The notes beneath the pieces are model-generated. The model was not told the DNA's origin, did no database searches, and saw only the letters and a list, made by a program, of their open reading frames with translations. This document shows positions 15,881 through 23,788 of a DNA stretch of 64,000 nucleotides, piece by piece. Position 1 is the first letter of the stretch. Every line of letters begins with the position of its first letter. A program made the translations under genes and the position numbers. The DNA is from Chloroflexota bacterium (lineage in GTDB: Bacteria > Chloroflexota > Chloroflexia > Chloroflexales > Herpetosiphonaceae). Location: assembly GCA_020161265.1 (NCBI GenBank), contig JAIUOC010000010.1, positions 62,001 to 126,000 of the forward strand. Direction: 5' to 3'.

Positions 15881-18289
15881 ATGCAGCGTTCTTTGATCCT
15901 TGGTTTATTAATAATGATGCTTGGCGGCGCAATGCTGCCCTTCGTGGTGCACGCCAGCCCGCAGCAACCGCAACCCACTCAGCAGCCAACCCACGGGCTA
16001 TCATCGCTTGATGGTGGGGTGCAAGGGTTTTTACAACGCCAAAACAGTAGCCTTGCCAAGGTTAATATCGATGGTCAGCCAGCCGGCCAGATCATCGAGG
16101 GCATGGCGGCCTATTACAATATCGAGGCGCGGATTGTATTGGCCTTGTTGGAAACCACCTCGCAACTGATTAGCAACCCAACGTTGCCAACCACCGCCAC
16201 CGAACAGCCATTTTTAGCTGGCCCCAAAGGCTTTTTGAGCCAAATCGATTGGGCCGCCAAGGAGATTCGGGTTGGGCTTGGTCCCTACGATAGTGCCTTG
16301 CTGCTTAATTTCAGCGATGGCACCCAACAAAAACTCAATCCCAACGATGATCCGCATGCGCTAACGGTCAAGCGCTTTTTAGCATTCGAGCGTGATCAAG
16401 CGACGTGGCAACAATTGGTTAGCCGTTATAGCAAGGTTTACCACGAACTCTTTCAAAATGAGCCAGTCGTCGCGCCCAGCACGCCGCCAGTTAGCACAGG
16501 CTTTTTGAGCATTCCATGGGAGCAGGGTGCTCGGATGGTGCATTCATCACATTTTGATCATACCTATCCCATGGTTGATAGCGGCGGCGATGGCAACGAT
16601 GTGATGATCAATTATCAAGGCAAAAGTGGGCTTTCCTACAACAGCCACGATGGCCATGATTATTATTTTCCTGATTTGCCCTATGGTACGCCAATTGTCG
16701 CCGCCGCGCCTGGCTGGGCCTATGCTCGCACAACCCGCGGCTTGGGCGTGCTGATTCAACATGCTGGCGAGGCCGCTGGCTATGAAACGGTCTATTGGCA
16801 TCTCGATGATTTTGCCCCAAGCTTCAAGGGCTTTATCGATGCCGCCAAACCACGTTGGGTCGAACGCGGCGAATTGCTTGGCTGGAGTGGCGCAACTGGC
16901 TTTACCACAGGCGCTCCTCACTTGCATTTTGAAGTACGCCACAATGGCAATCAAGTTGATCCCTATGGCTGGTATGGCCCTGGCGCTGACCCTTGTACCA
17001 ATTATGTCAAATGTGAAGCCAGTGTTTGGCTTTGGAATGATAGCGTGCCATGGAGCCGACCTGATGGCCCAGCCCCGACCGATACCACGCCACCCAGCGC
17101 CTTGTTGACAATCAATCCGGCTGAAGATTTGGCCTTGGTCGCCCATTTTGAGCATAACCCATTGCCTGCGGTCGGCTCAATGGCCGCCAGCGATCAACTC
17201 AGCTATAGCAGTGGCAAATTTGGCCAAGCAGTCAAGGTTGGTGATGGCGCATTGACCTATCCAGCTAGCCCAACACTTACCCTTGATCAAGGCACGTTGG
17301 CTTTGTGGGTAAATGTACCCAAAACATGGCCTAGCTCGCGCACAGGTCGCCATTATTTGCTGGCCGCCTCGCAAAACCCGGTCGATCCCGATAAAATCTA
17401 TCGCAATACCTTGGCGTTGCGCCACGAACAAACTCAACAAGCAATCTGGACGTTCTGGACGGTTGATCAAGCAGGTCAAGAGCATAGTTTGAGCGTGCCC
17501 GATACGCTCAGCGCTGGCTGGCATCATTTTGCCATCAGTTGGGACCAAGCAACTGGCAATAAGCGTTTGTTAATCGATGGGATGTTGGTCAACGAGGCGA
17601 GCAACGTTAGTTTGCCCAGCGAAGTTGGCGAAGATTTAAATGTCGGACGCTGGACAATCGGCGCTGGAATCAGCAATATCGCCATCGACGAATTGCTGAG
17701 CTATAAACGCCAATTAGCGGCTGATGAAATTTATCGGCTGGCCACCAGCGAGCAAGCCCTCGCGGCCAGCAGCACCAGCACCGATCAACGTGATCTGTTA
17801 ATCTTAACGCCAGCACTTGATAATGGTGGTGGCGTGGTCAAAGCTCAGCTTGGCATCAACGGTATTTACGCTGCGCCGATGACCTATTATCGTGCTTATC
17901 GCTGGACGTTACCCAACGTTGAAGGGAGCTACACCATCAGCGTGCGGTTGACTGATCGTATGGGCAACACCACCACCCTCAGCCAAACGATCAGCATTGA
18001 TCATCCGCCGCAAGCCAGTGTCAATATTCGCGATATCAATGATTTGGGTGCAACTTTGGTGCTTTCGGCGACCGATGCCAACCAACCATTGGCGATGGCC
18101 TTGAGTGCCTACCCCAGCCCTAGTTTCAAGCAATGGGAGCCGTTCAGCGTTGAGCGCCAATGGCAGTGGAATCCAATCACCGCGCGGCGAGTCTATGTTT
18201 GGTTCCGCGATGCCAACGGCAACGAGCGCGGCCCGATTGTGGCTGGCCCCGAACTCTTCCGCGCCTATCTGCCCCGAATTGAAAGATAA
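15881..18289 (+). CDS. secreted M23 (LytM) peptidase with LamG-like domain
   Basis: The protein has 802 residues. A signal peptide (residues 1-25, ending at a VHASP cleavage-like site) is followed by an N-terminal region of ~200 residues. The zinc peptidase domain (about 235-365) has the family HxxxD motif (His256, Asp260) and HLHFEV (His347, His349), fitting cell-wall endopeptidases. A concanavalin/LamG-like domain (about 420-620) contains LALWVNVP and GWHHFAISWD. A C-terminal beta-rich tail with an Ig-like segment (640-705) follows. It probably cuts peptidoglycan, of its own wall or of prey bacteria. An in-frame ATG at 15860 is possible; 15881 gives the more typical signal peptide. It stands alone after the enediyne operon. 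Confidence 0.85.
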   Translation: MQRSLILGLLIMMLGGAMLPFVVHASPQQPQPTQQPTHGLSSLDGGVQGFLQRQNSSLAKVNIDGQPAGQIIEGMAAYYNIEARIVLALLETTSQLISNPTLPTTATEQPFLAGPKGFLSQIDWAAKEIRVGLGPYDSALLLNFSDGTQQKLNPNDDPHALTVKRFLAFERDQATWQQLVSRYSKVYHELFQNEPVVAPSTPPVSTGFLSIPWEQGARMVHSSHFDHTYPMVDSGGDGNDVMINYQGKSGLSYNSHDGHDYYFPDLPYGTPIVAAAPGWAYARTTRGLGVLIQHAGEAAGYETVYWHLDDFAPSFKGFIDAAKPRWVERGELLGWSGATGFTTGAPHLHFEVRHNGNQVDPYGWYGPGADPCTNYVKCEASVWLWNDSVPWSRPDGPAPTDTTPPSALLTINPAEDLALVAHFEHNPLPAVGSMAASDQLSYSSGKFGQAVKVGDGALTYPASPTLTLDQGTLALWVNVPKTWPSSRTGRHYLLAASQNPVDPDKIYRNTLALRHEQTQQAIWTFWTVDQAGQEHSLSVPDTLSAGWHHFAISWDQATGNKRLLIDGMLVNEASNVSLPSEVGEDLNVGRWTIGAGISNIAIDELLSYKRQLAADEIYRLATSEQALAASSTSTDQRDLLILTPALDNGGGVVKAQLGINGIYAAPMTYYRAYRWTLPNVEGSYTISVRLTDRMGNTTTLSQTISIDHPPQASVNIRDINDLGATLVLSATDANQPLAMALSAYPSPSFKQWEPFSVERQWQWNPITARRVYVWFRDANGNERGPIVAGPELFRAYLPRIER

Positions 18290-18376
18290 GGCTCTAGGCT
18301 ATGGGCTTTTGGCTTTCGGAGACATGTTGGTATTCCAAAAAATCTCCGCTAGCCCTAGAGTCTATAGCCTATAGCC
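18290..18376. repeat. palindromic intergenic element (GGCTCTAGGCTATGG type)
   Basis: The imperfect palindrome starts directly after the M23 stop. GGCTCTAGGCTATGGGCT pairs with AGCCCTAGAG and with the closing TATAGCCTATAGCC. Inside are CGGAGA and TCTCCG, which also pair. It is followed by CTTCGTGCCCTTCGTGTCCTTCGTGG (18380-18406), then by a TTTTGATTTTTGACTTCTGACTTGG and TCTATGTTCTATGCTCT stretch up to 18498. The gap lies between convergent genes and contains no coding frame. Confidence 0.65.
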
Positions 18377-18499
18377 CCACTTCGTGCCCTTCGTGTCCTT
18401 CGTGGATAAAAAAACTCACTGTGCCACTACGAATATTCCGATCTCAATTCTGCCTTTTGATTTTTGACTTCTGACTTGGCTCTATGTTCTATGCTCTTA

Positions 18500-19675
18500 C
18501 TAATCCTTATATGGATCAAACTCATTTTCACCAGCCATCGCTACACCTAGCGGCTGCAAGGTATGCACAATCTTGATTGTATTGGCGTGATGATTGAGCA
18601 CCTCAGGCAAGCGTTTGTAGCAATGTGGCGATTCATCGGTGCCTGCGCCGCGTAATTCAACCCCTTGCTGATGAATCCATTCATTCATCATGTCGCGCGA
18701 AATTTTGCCAGGTGCAATCACTTTGCCCGTGCGATAATTGATTTTGCCGCGAGCAGCGGTACGGCTCATCACCCGACCAGCACCATGCACGGTTGAATGC
18801 AAAGCAGTTTGGGCTTCGGGCGAATCAACGCCTTCCAAAATGACCGAAATATCGCCCATTGAGCCGCCAACAAAGCCGCGCTGACCAGGAAAGGCGGGCG
18901 TTGCGCCCTTGCGTACGACCCACAAATCCACGCCGTTATGGGTTTCGCGCCAGGCAAAATTATGGTGGTTATGCACTTCTTCAAGGATAGTTGCACCTAA
19001 AATGCGGGCTACCTCAGCACACACCCAATCGCGGCCAGCGTAGGCATAGCGCCCAGCCAAGGCCATACAGGTTAAATATTGCTCGCCCAAATCTGAGGCA
19101 GTTGGCAAAATTAACGGCGCAACATCCATGCCATCTTTGGCTCCGCCCGCCTCTAAAAAGTAGGTTGCGGTTTTATGGCCCAAACCACGCGAGCCAAAGT
19201 GCACACCAATCCACGTCCGATCAAGCTCATCGGCGAATAAATCAACATAATGATTGCCCGAGCCAATTGTGCCAAGCTGATTACGGGCAGTTTGTTTCAA
19301 GCTTTTGACCGCTGGAATTTGCCAAGCTGGGTCATCAAACAAGTCGTGATCAACGCTTTGGCGGTTGTTCAGGCCAACCCCAAACGACAACGAACGCCAG
19401 ATGTCGTCCATGATCGGTTTGATTTTAGCGCGAACTTCGCTGGCTGGCAGATCGAGCAAGACGGCTTTGTTGCCGCAAGCGATATCGTAGCCAACGCCGG
19501 AAGGGCTAATTGCATCACGATAAGCGACTACACCGCCAATTGGCACCGCATAACCCTTGTGATGATCCGCCATCAACGCCACTGCATCGGCCTCAAGCGC
19601 ACAGGTTTTAATCTGGCTCAAGGCTCCTTGATCGATTGGATCGCCCCAGATTGGAATGTTCTCAACGTACTGCAC
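18500..19675 (-). CDS. rtcB: RtcB family RNA-splicing ligase
   Basis: The protein has 391 residues, near the ~400 of the shorter bacterial RtcB group. The family joins 2',3'-cyclic phosphate or 3'-phosphate RNA ends to 5'-OH ends using GTP and manganese. Visible motifs are HHKGYAVPIGG, SGVGYDIACGNKA (metal-binding Asp/Cys), GSGNHYVDL, HFGSRGLGH, HNHHNFAW, and VHGAGR with His297, the expected site of guanylylation. The start is a GTG at 19675 with TAGGAG upstream. No rtcA or archease gene is next to it, so the substrate (tRNA repair or stress-cleaved RNA) is open. Confidence 0.92.
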   Translation of the reverse strand: MQYVENIPIWGDPIDQGALSQIKTCALEADAVALMADHHKGYAVPIGGVVAYRDAISPSGVGYDIACGNKAVLLDLPASEVRAKIKPIMDDIWRSLSFGVGLNNRQSVDHDLFDDPAWQIPAVKSLKQTARNQLGTIGSGNHYVDLFADELDRTWIGVHFGSRGLGHKTATYFLEAGGAKDGMDVAPLILPTASDLGEQYLTCMALAGRYAYAGRDWVCAEVARILGATILEEVHNHHNFAWRETHNGVDLWVVRKGATPAFPGQRGFVGGSMGDISVILEGVDSPEAQTALHSTVHGAGRVMSRTAARGKINYRTGKVIAPGKISRDMMNEWIHQQGVELRGAGTDESPHCYKRLPEVLNHHANTIKIVHTLQPLGVAMAGENEFDPYKD

Positions 19676-19696
19676 GAATCTGCTCTCCTATCGCTT

Positions 19697-19730
19697 AAAA
19701 CAAAATTGGGCTATAGCATAGCATAGCCCA
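19697..19730 (-). terminator. terminator of the VOC gene
   Basis: Read on the minus strand, TGGGCTAT and ATAGCCCA form an 8-base stem with an 8-base loop, followed by ATTTTGTTTT. It lies 35 bases after the VOC stop and just upstream of the rtcB ribosome site. Confidence 0.6.
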
Positions 19731-19764
19731 GTTTAATATTCGCTCGTTCGTAGGGATGATTATT

Positions 19765-20643
19765 TTAGGCGGCAACGATAAAGCGCAATTCAGTTTGCCA
19801 TGGATCGTGCACAACCAGCCCATCGGCTTGCTCTTGAACCGCAACTTCAGCCACTTGCAAGCGCTGCCGCACAATGTCAAGTGCCGCTTGGTTGGGCATA
19901 ATAATTTCAAAATAGCCTAAACCTGCGGCATCGTTGGGTTGCTGTGGGCCGTTTTGGCTTTGCCACACATTCAAGCCGAGGTGGTGATGATAGCCACCTG
20001 CGCTAACAAATAGTGCCCCTGGATAGTGCGCCACAATATCAAAGCCCAACACGCCATGATAAAATTCTTCAGCTTGGCGCAAATTGCCCACTTGTAAATG
20101 CATATGACCGATCTTCGTTCCATCAGGAATGCCTGCCCAAGCGGGTGCAGTCGGAGTTATTTCGGCCAAAACTCCATACAGATCAAGCGATTCGGTGACC
20201 ATATGCACTTCGCCATTCGCTCCCCAGCGCCATTCGTTACGTGGTCGATCACGGTAAATTTCTAAGCCATTGCCATCGGGATCATCGAGATACAAGGCTT
20301 CGCTGACCGCATGATCCGAAGCGCCAAAGCGGTAGCGTACCGCCAACAAACGCTGCAACACATAGGCCAAATCGAGGCGGGTTGGCAAAAGAATTGCGGC
20401 GTGATACAAGCCAGTGGTATGGCTGGGGTGGCGTTTCAAGCCAGCTTCAACATCCAAACGTAGCACAACCTGATTGGGCGAACCCAACAAAATCGTTGAG
20501 TCAGTTTGTTCTAAAACCTGAAAACCGAGCAAATCGCGGTAAAACACTAATGAGCGGCCAGCATCAGCGACACGCAGGGTAGTTACGCCGAGCGTCGTAG
20601 CGGCATCGATGGATTGTGGCGTAATCGTGCGAAATGTAGCCAT
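19765..20643 (-). CDS. VOC family protein, CatE-like ring-cleavage dioxygenase or glyoxalase relative
   Basis: The protein has 292 residues with two vicinal-oxygen-chelate modules. Module 1 (about 15-135) begins TTLRVADAGRSLVFYRDLLGF and contains GLYHAAILLP. Module 2 (about 165-285) begins GHMHLQVGNLRQAEEFYHGVLGF and contains HHLGLNVW and a late acidic YFEIIMP. The His/His/Glu set of an extradiol-type metal site is plausible (HLQV, HHLG, FEI). This matches the catechol-2,3-dioxygenase (CatE/MhqO) branch. The substrate is not deducible. AAAGGA lies 10 bases before the ATG. A dyad around a perfect -35 hexamer upstream suggests regulation by a repressor. Confidence 0.75.
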   Translation of the reverse strand: MATFRTITPQSIDAATTLGVTTLRVADAGRSLVFYRDLLGFQVLEQTDSTILLGSPNQVVLRLDVEAGLKRHPSHTTGLYHAAILLPTRLDLAYVLQRLLAVRYRFGASDHAVSEALYLDDPDGNGLEIYRDRPRNEWRWGANGEVHMVTESLDLYGVLAEITPTAPAWAGIPDGTKIGHMHLQVGNLRQAEEFYHGVLGFDIVAHYPGALFVSAGGYHHHLGLNVWQSQNGPQQPNDAAGLGYFEIIMPNQAALDIVRQRLQVAEVAVQEQADGLVVHDPWQTELRFIVAA

Positions 20644-20661
20644 AAAAATAAAGTCCTTTCG

Positions 20662-20697
20662 AGCAATCAGTACAGCGTTGTTACTGTCAAGCTGTAC
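20662..20697 (-). promoter_or_regulatory. promoter with flanking operator-like dyad for the VOC gene
   Basis: On the minus strand a perfect TTGACA (20690-20685) is followed 17 bases later by a weak ATTGCT. The -35 box sits inside the inverted repeat GTACAGC...GCTGTAC (20670-20676 and 20691-20697, 14 bases apart). This is a likely repressor site over the promoter; the regulator is unknown. Confidence 0.45.
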
Positions 20698-20752
20698 CCA
20701 TTCTACGCCCGATTTGTCCTTAATGTTGTCCCCTGATTTATCCTTGTTTGCG

Positions 20753-21343
20753 TCACAATTCGGCTTGATGGGCTTGATTTGGCTCGATCGGCTGAATCAG
20801 CACCAAGCCTTGTTCATCAATGTTAACCTTGATCGGGAGTTGTGGTGGCGGTATCGTCTGCCATTGAAGATAGCGCCCGAGCAGCCACAAGGTTGCTGCG
20901 CCAACAACCAAAGCCAAAACAACCATGCCGCCGCCTAAAAAATAATTGAAACAGAGCCAGAGCATGGTTACGCGCACCACCCCAATCGCAAAGCATAGCC
21001 AAGCCGTTCGCGCCACCATCTTTTGGCGAGCAAAGATCCAGCCCAATGGGGCATAAACCAGCAAGAGTTGCATCGGCCAGTGATAGGCGAGCACAATCGA
21101 GCCAGCCGCGAAATCGCTGCCAACTAAACTCAAAAGATAGCCGTAATCCCACCAGAGCATACAAGGAATGAGGTAGAGCAGGCTGACAAATGGCTCGATC
21201 AGGTTGAGCAACACTGGTCGCAACGTTCGGCGCAAATCAGGGCGTTGGCGATATAGGGCAATTGCCTGCTTCAACAACAGGCCAGCATAGCCAGTCAGCC
21301 CAAATATACTAATCAATAAGCCAATTAATGCTCCAGAATCCAT
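20753..21343 (-). CDS. small multi-helix membrane protein, paralogue 1 of a local family
   Basis: The protein has 196 residues and no recognised family. It has about five hydrophobic helices: residues 5-27, 45-75, 85-105, 115-140 and a last one near 145-165. A short cytoplasmic tail, PPPQLPIKVNIDEQGLVLIQPIEP, closes it. It shares with the next two genes an N-terminal helix, a QRxDLR segment and the block LLNLIEPF. It is the last of three co-oriented genes and starts 34 bases after its upstream neighbour. The function is unknown. Confidence 0.6.
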   Translation of the reverse strand: MDSGALIGLLISIFGLTGYAGLLLKQAIALYRQRPDLRRTLRPVLLNLIEPFVSLLYLIPCMLWWDYGYLLSLVGSDFAAGSIVLAYHWPMQLLLVYAPLGWIFARQKMVARTAWLCFAIGVVRVTMLWLCFNYFLGGGMVVLALVVGAATLWLLGRYLQWQTIPPPQLPIKVNIDEQGLVLIQPIEPNQAHQAEL

Positions 21344-21377
21344 ACGCGTTACTCATTTAATAGATAGCGCAATCATT

Positions 21378-22052
21378 CTATTCCATGATTGTCGAAATTT
21401 GGCTTGTTTCTGGATTGGCTGATCCAATCGCCAGTTGTTGGTTGTGAATGGTTACCGCTTGGCTTGGGTGTTGCAAAATGGTTTTGGCATGGCGATACAT
21501 AGTGCGATAGGTATAGATGCTCAGGCCAAATGAGCCAATTAAAATTGGGAAATAGGCAGGCTCTTGTGCCATAATGAGCGCAATATAGACACCATAGATG
21601 CGTAATAATCCATATTTTAAGCTTAATCGAGCCGTTTGGCGCGTGATAGAAGCGCTATTCACCAAGCCAATAATAGGGATAATAATTAAACAAACAAGCA
21701 TCGGCCAATAAAGGGTTAAGCATTGGATCAGCGTTTCAAGCGTATCTTGGCTCGGCATTCCCCATAAAAATTCCCATTGCCAAAATGTATTAGCGATAGC
21801 CCAAAATGATCGATAAACATCATAATCTTTACCCAATACGACTCCAACCATCCAAGTAGTTGTAATAATTGGTTCAATCAAATTGATATTGATCAACCAC
21901 CAAGAACCCTTTGCGTGACTTCTAGGCATCTTTTGGATTCGCCCAAGCAAACTGAGCAACCATAGATTCAGCATAATGATTAGCATTCCAATGCCAATCA
22001 TTATCATAAATACTATGCCCAATCCACCAACACTTACCGATAGTAAACTCAT
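21378..22052 (-). CDS. small multi-helix membrane protein, paralogue 2
   Basis: The protein has 224 residues from the ATG at 22052, chosen because GGAG lies eight bases before it and only two bases before the ATG at 22058. It shows the same helix layout as its neighbours and the shared NLIEPI segment near residue 60. The middle YWPMLVCLIIIPIIGL block corresponds to YWPMALLLIGIPVIAL in paralogue 3. The C-terminal tail is polar. It is more A/T-rich and more divergent than the flanking copies. The function is unknown. Confidence 0.6.
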   Translation of the reverse strand: MSLLSVSVGGLGIVFMIMIGIGMLIIMLNLWLLSLLGRIQKMPRSHAKGSWWLININLIEPIITTTWMVGVVLGKDYDVYRSFWAIANTFWQWEFLWGMPSQDTLETLIQCLTLYWPMLVCLIIIPIIGLVNSASITRQTARLSLKYGLLRIYGVYIALIMAQEPAYFPILIGSFGLSIYTYRTMYRHAKTILQHPSQAVTIHNQQLAIGSANPETSQISTIME

Positions 22053-22173
22053 AGCCATGTCTCCATAAATAATAAAAAGCTTTATTTCATGGTGACATGG
22101 CTAAATGGCCAACAAGTGGCGCTTGATCGGGGAAATTGTTCTTTAAATGGATGTAAATTGGATTTAGCACAAT

Positions 22174-22203
22174 AAAAAACCACCGCTGCAAGCAGAAGTG
22201 GTT
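22174..22203 (-). terminator. terminator after paralogue 3 and the remnant frame
   Basis: On the minus strand AACCACTTCTG, a CTTG loop and CAGCGGTGGTT are followed by six T residues. There is one mismatch in an 11-base stem. It is nearly the same sequence as the tRNA-Val terminator at 23023-23053, and the similarity continues for about ten bases beyond the stem. Confidence 0.75.
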
Positions 22204-22223
22204 GGGTTTGGTGTCAGCATACA

Positions 22224-22307
22224 TTAATGCTCAAATATGTTGTTCAAAAGCAGACCAGTATAGCTAATTAGCCCAAAAATCCCTGTAAACAAACCTAGAT
22301 AGTGCAT
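22224..22307 (-). pseudogene. remnant of a fourth paralogue (N-terminal helix only)
   Basis: A 27-codon frame starts with ATG five bases after the stop of paralogue 3 and ends with TAA. Its LGLFTGIFGLISYTGLLLNN closely matches the N-terminal helix of paralogue 1 (LIGLLISIFGLTGYAGLLLK). It stops just before the polar segment, so it looks like the surviving 5' end of a deleted gene copy. No ribosome site is visible. A functional tiny membrane peptide is the alternative. Confidence 0.6.
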
Positions 22308-22312
22308 CGGGT

Positions 22313-22879
22313 TTACTCAATCGATGGAACAATCGCTTGAATCGCAAGGCCATGCTGATCGAACACAACGGCAAGTGACGATTGAGCCATTAATGATTTG
22401 TAATAGCTATTAATCAAGCGAAATGACCAAATGCTCAAGCCAGTTGCAATCAAAATCATCGTGCCAATCATAATGAAATTGAAGCACAACCAGACCACGA
22501 CTAAGCGCATTGCTCCCGTCCAGAGGCTACGGATGGCGGTTGCCCGCACTTGCGCTTGAGTCATAAATAATAAGGCGATTACTGGAATTCCAATCAGCAA
22601 CAGGGCCATTGGCCAGTAATAGATAAAAAAGCTTGAGGTTGCTGCCAAAGGCTGCTCAACTGAACCAATCAGCGACTCAAAATCAAAGAATATTAATTGA
22701 ATCAGCAGCCAAATTCCCATAATAAATGGTTCGGCTAGATTAACTAAAAGTAGCCAAGCTGAAGTGCGCAAATCTGAGCGCTGTTGCGCTAATTGCACCA
22801 CCCGATTAAAAATAATGCCAACATGAATATAGAAGCCCAAAACACATAAACCCAGCACAAGTAAAATCATAATGCTCAT
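22313..22879 (-). CDS. small multi-helix membrane protein, paralogue 3
   Basis: The protein has 188 residues from the ATG at 22879, which has AAGGAG six bases upstream; the longer frame to 22921 lacks a ribosome site. It has about five helices. The N-terminal helix is followed by QRSDLRTSAWLLLVNLAEPF, the family hallmark shared with paralogues 1 and 2. The tail ends in VVFDQHGLAIQAIVPSIE, similar to the tail of paralogue 1. It lies downstream of tRNA-Val and upstream of the remnant frame. The function is unknown. Confidence 0.6.
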   Translation of the reverse strand: MSIMILLVLGLCVLGFYIHVGIIFNRVVQLAQQRSDLRTSAWLLLVNLAEPFIMGIWLLIQLIFFDFESLIGSVEQPLAATSSFFIYYWPMALLLIGIPVIALLFMTQAQVRATAIRSLWTGAMRLVVVWLCFNFIMIGTMILIATGLSIWSFRLINSYYKSLMAQSSLAVVFDQHGLAIQAIVPSIE

Positions 22880-23022
22880 TGCCTGCTCCTTGTGATGATT
22901 GCAAACTCTAATCTTGCTCAATTAGTTTAATCATCTTAGCAGGCTAGCTTATGTTAAATCAATACCTCTTATGGTCTAGTCGAAGGATCAATCTGCATTT
23001 AACTGCTTGACCATGACACAAC

Positions 23023-23053
23023 AAAAAACCACCCCTGCGAACAGAAGTGGTTT
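23023..23053 (-). terminator. terminator of tRNA-Val
   Basis: On the minus strand the stem AACCACTTCTG / CAGGGGTGGTT with a TTCG tetraloop is followed by TTTTTT. It lies six bases past the CCA end of the tRNA. Confidence 0.85.
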
Positions 23054-23058
23054 GGGTT

Positions 23059-23135
23059 TGGTGGGCGGTACTGGACTCGAACCAGTGACCTCGTCGGTGT
23101 GAACGACGCGCTCTAACCAACTGAGCTAACAGCCC
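23059..23135 (-). tRNA. tRNA-Val (anticodon CAC)
   Basis: The 77-base cloverleaf has an encoded CCA. It shows D-arm GCTC/GAGC, anticodon stem CGTCG/CGACG with loop TTCACAC, and T-arm ACTGG-TTCGAGT-CCAGT. Anticodon CAC reads the Val codon GTG. The acceptor stem GGGCTGT/ACCGCCC has one T-C mismatch at position 5-68. A strong terminator follows. Confidence 0.93.
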
Positions 23136-23189
23136 ATTGCCTTCAAGGCACTGCCGAGTATAGCATAGCCCTTGGCTTTGCGCAAATTG

Positions 23190-23420
23190 TGGATTGGGAG
23201 TTGGTTGTTGGGGATCGGGGATCGGGAGTTTTGATCCACGAAGGACGAAACCGCGAAGAACGCGAAGAGCGCGAAAGGAGTAGGCTATGGGCTTTTGGCG
23301 CTAGGCTCTTGGTTGAACCGCCCCAAATTGTTCCGATAGCCTAGAGCCTTTGCCTTTTGCCTTATGTTCTATGCTCTATGTTCTATGTTCTATGCTCTTT
23401 GCTCTATGCTCTTCCTCGTG
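23190..23420. repeat. intergenic repeat cluster
   Basis: This gap upstream of a small gene holds three kinds of repeat word: CCGCGAAGAACGCGAAGAGCGCGAAAGG, a palindromic element (23283-23348, GGCTATGGGCTTTTGGCG paired with CCGATAGCCTAGAGCC), and a run of degenerate TCTATG(T/C)TCT units (about 23360-23415). No coding frame of its own is supported. Confidence 0.6.
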
Positions 23421-23478
23421 GTCTGCAATTTGCTCAAATAAATCTAGCGATTGTGGTTTATTAGAAGGAATTGTGACG

Positions 23479-23748
23479 ATGCTGAAACCAATTTTTGGGA
23501 TAGCACGGGTGCTGATTGCTGCGCAAGTTGGCTCGTATCTTGGCGATACACCGAAGCATGGCGCTGGTACGCCCAAGGGTTTGGCGCTTGGCCCAGTTAA
23601 TGTAACGCTCTCGAATGTGGCTCCAGCAGCGGTTGTAGGCCTGCTCTGTGGCAATTCGATTATCTATTCGTTGCTGACGAGCTATGCCTTGAGCAGCATT
23701 ATTGGCGATAAATTTGAGGAAAAACTGCTAAGCCAGATTGGGCAATAA
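23479..23748 (+). CDS. small hydrophobic hypothetical protein
   Basis: The protein has 89 residues from the ATG at 23479, with GAAGGA ten bases upstream. The longer in-frame extension reads through the repeat cluster and is rejected. It has a weakly hydrophobic N-terminal helix (IFGIARVLIAAQVGSYL), a polar Gly/Pro-rich loop, and a hydrophobic middle (NVAPAAVVGLLCGNSIIYSLLTSYALSSII). It might be a small membrane protein. I recognise no family. It is convergent with the response regulator. Confidence 0.55.
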   Translation: MLKPIFGIARVLIAAQVGSYLGDTPKHGAGTPKGLALGPVNVTLSNVAPAAVVGLLCGNSIIYSLLTSYALSSIIGDKFEEKLLSQIGQ

Positions 23749-23753
23749 AAGGA

Positions 23754-23781
23754 TGCGCCCAAGCCTTAAAACTTGGGCGCA
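23754..23781. terminator. terminator between convergent genes
   Basis: A 10-base perfect stem TGCGCCCAAG / CTTGGGCGCA with an 8-base loop lies between the two stops. A T-rich tract (CCTTTTATT) follows on the minus strand, so it mainly serves the response regulator operon. Confidence 0.55.
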
Positions 23782-23788
23782 AATTAAG

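Noticed and set aside
23350-23478. 43-codon N-terminal extension of the small gene at 23479
   Set aside because: It translates the TCTATGTTCT repeat tract into a Leu/Cys-rich stretch and lacks a ribosome site, while GAAGGA precedes the ATG at 23479.
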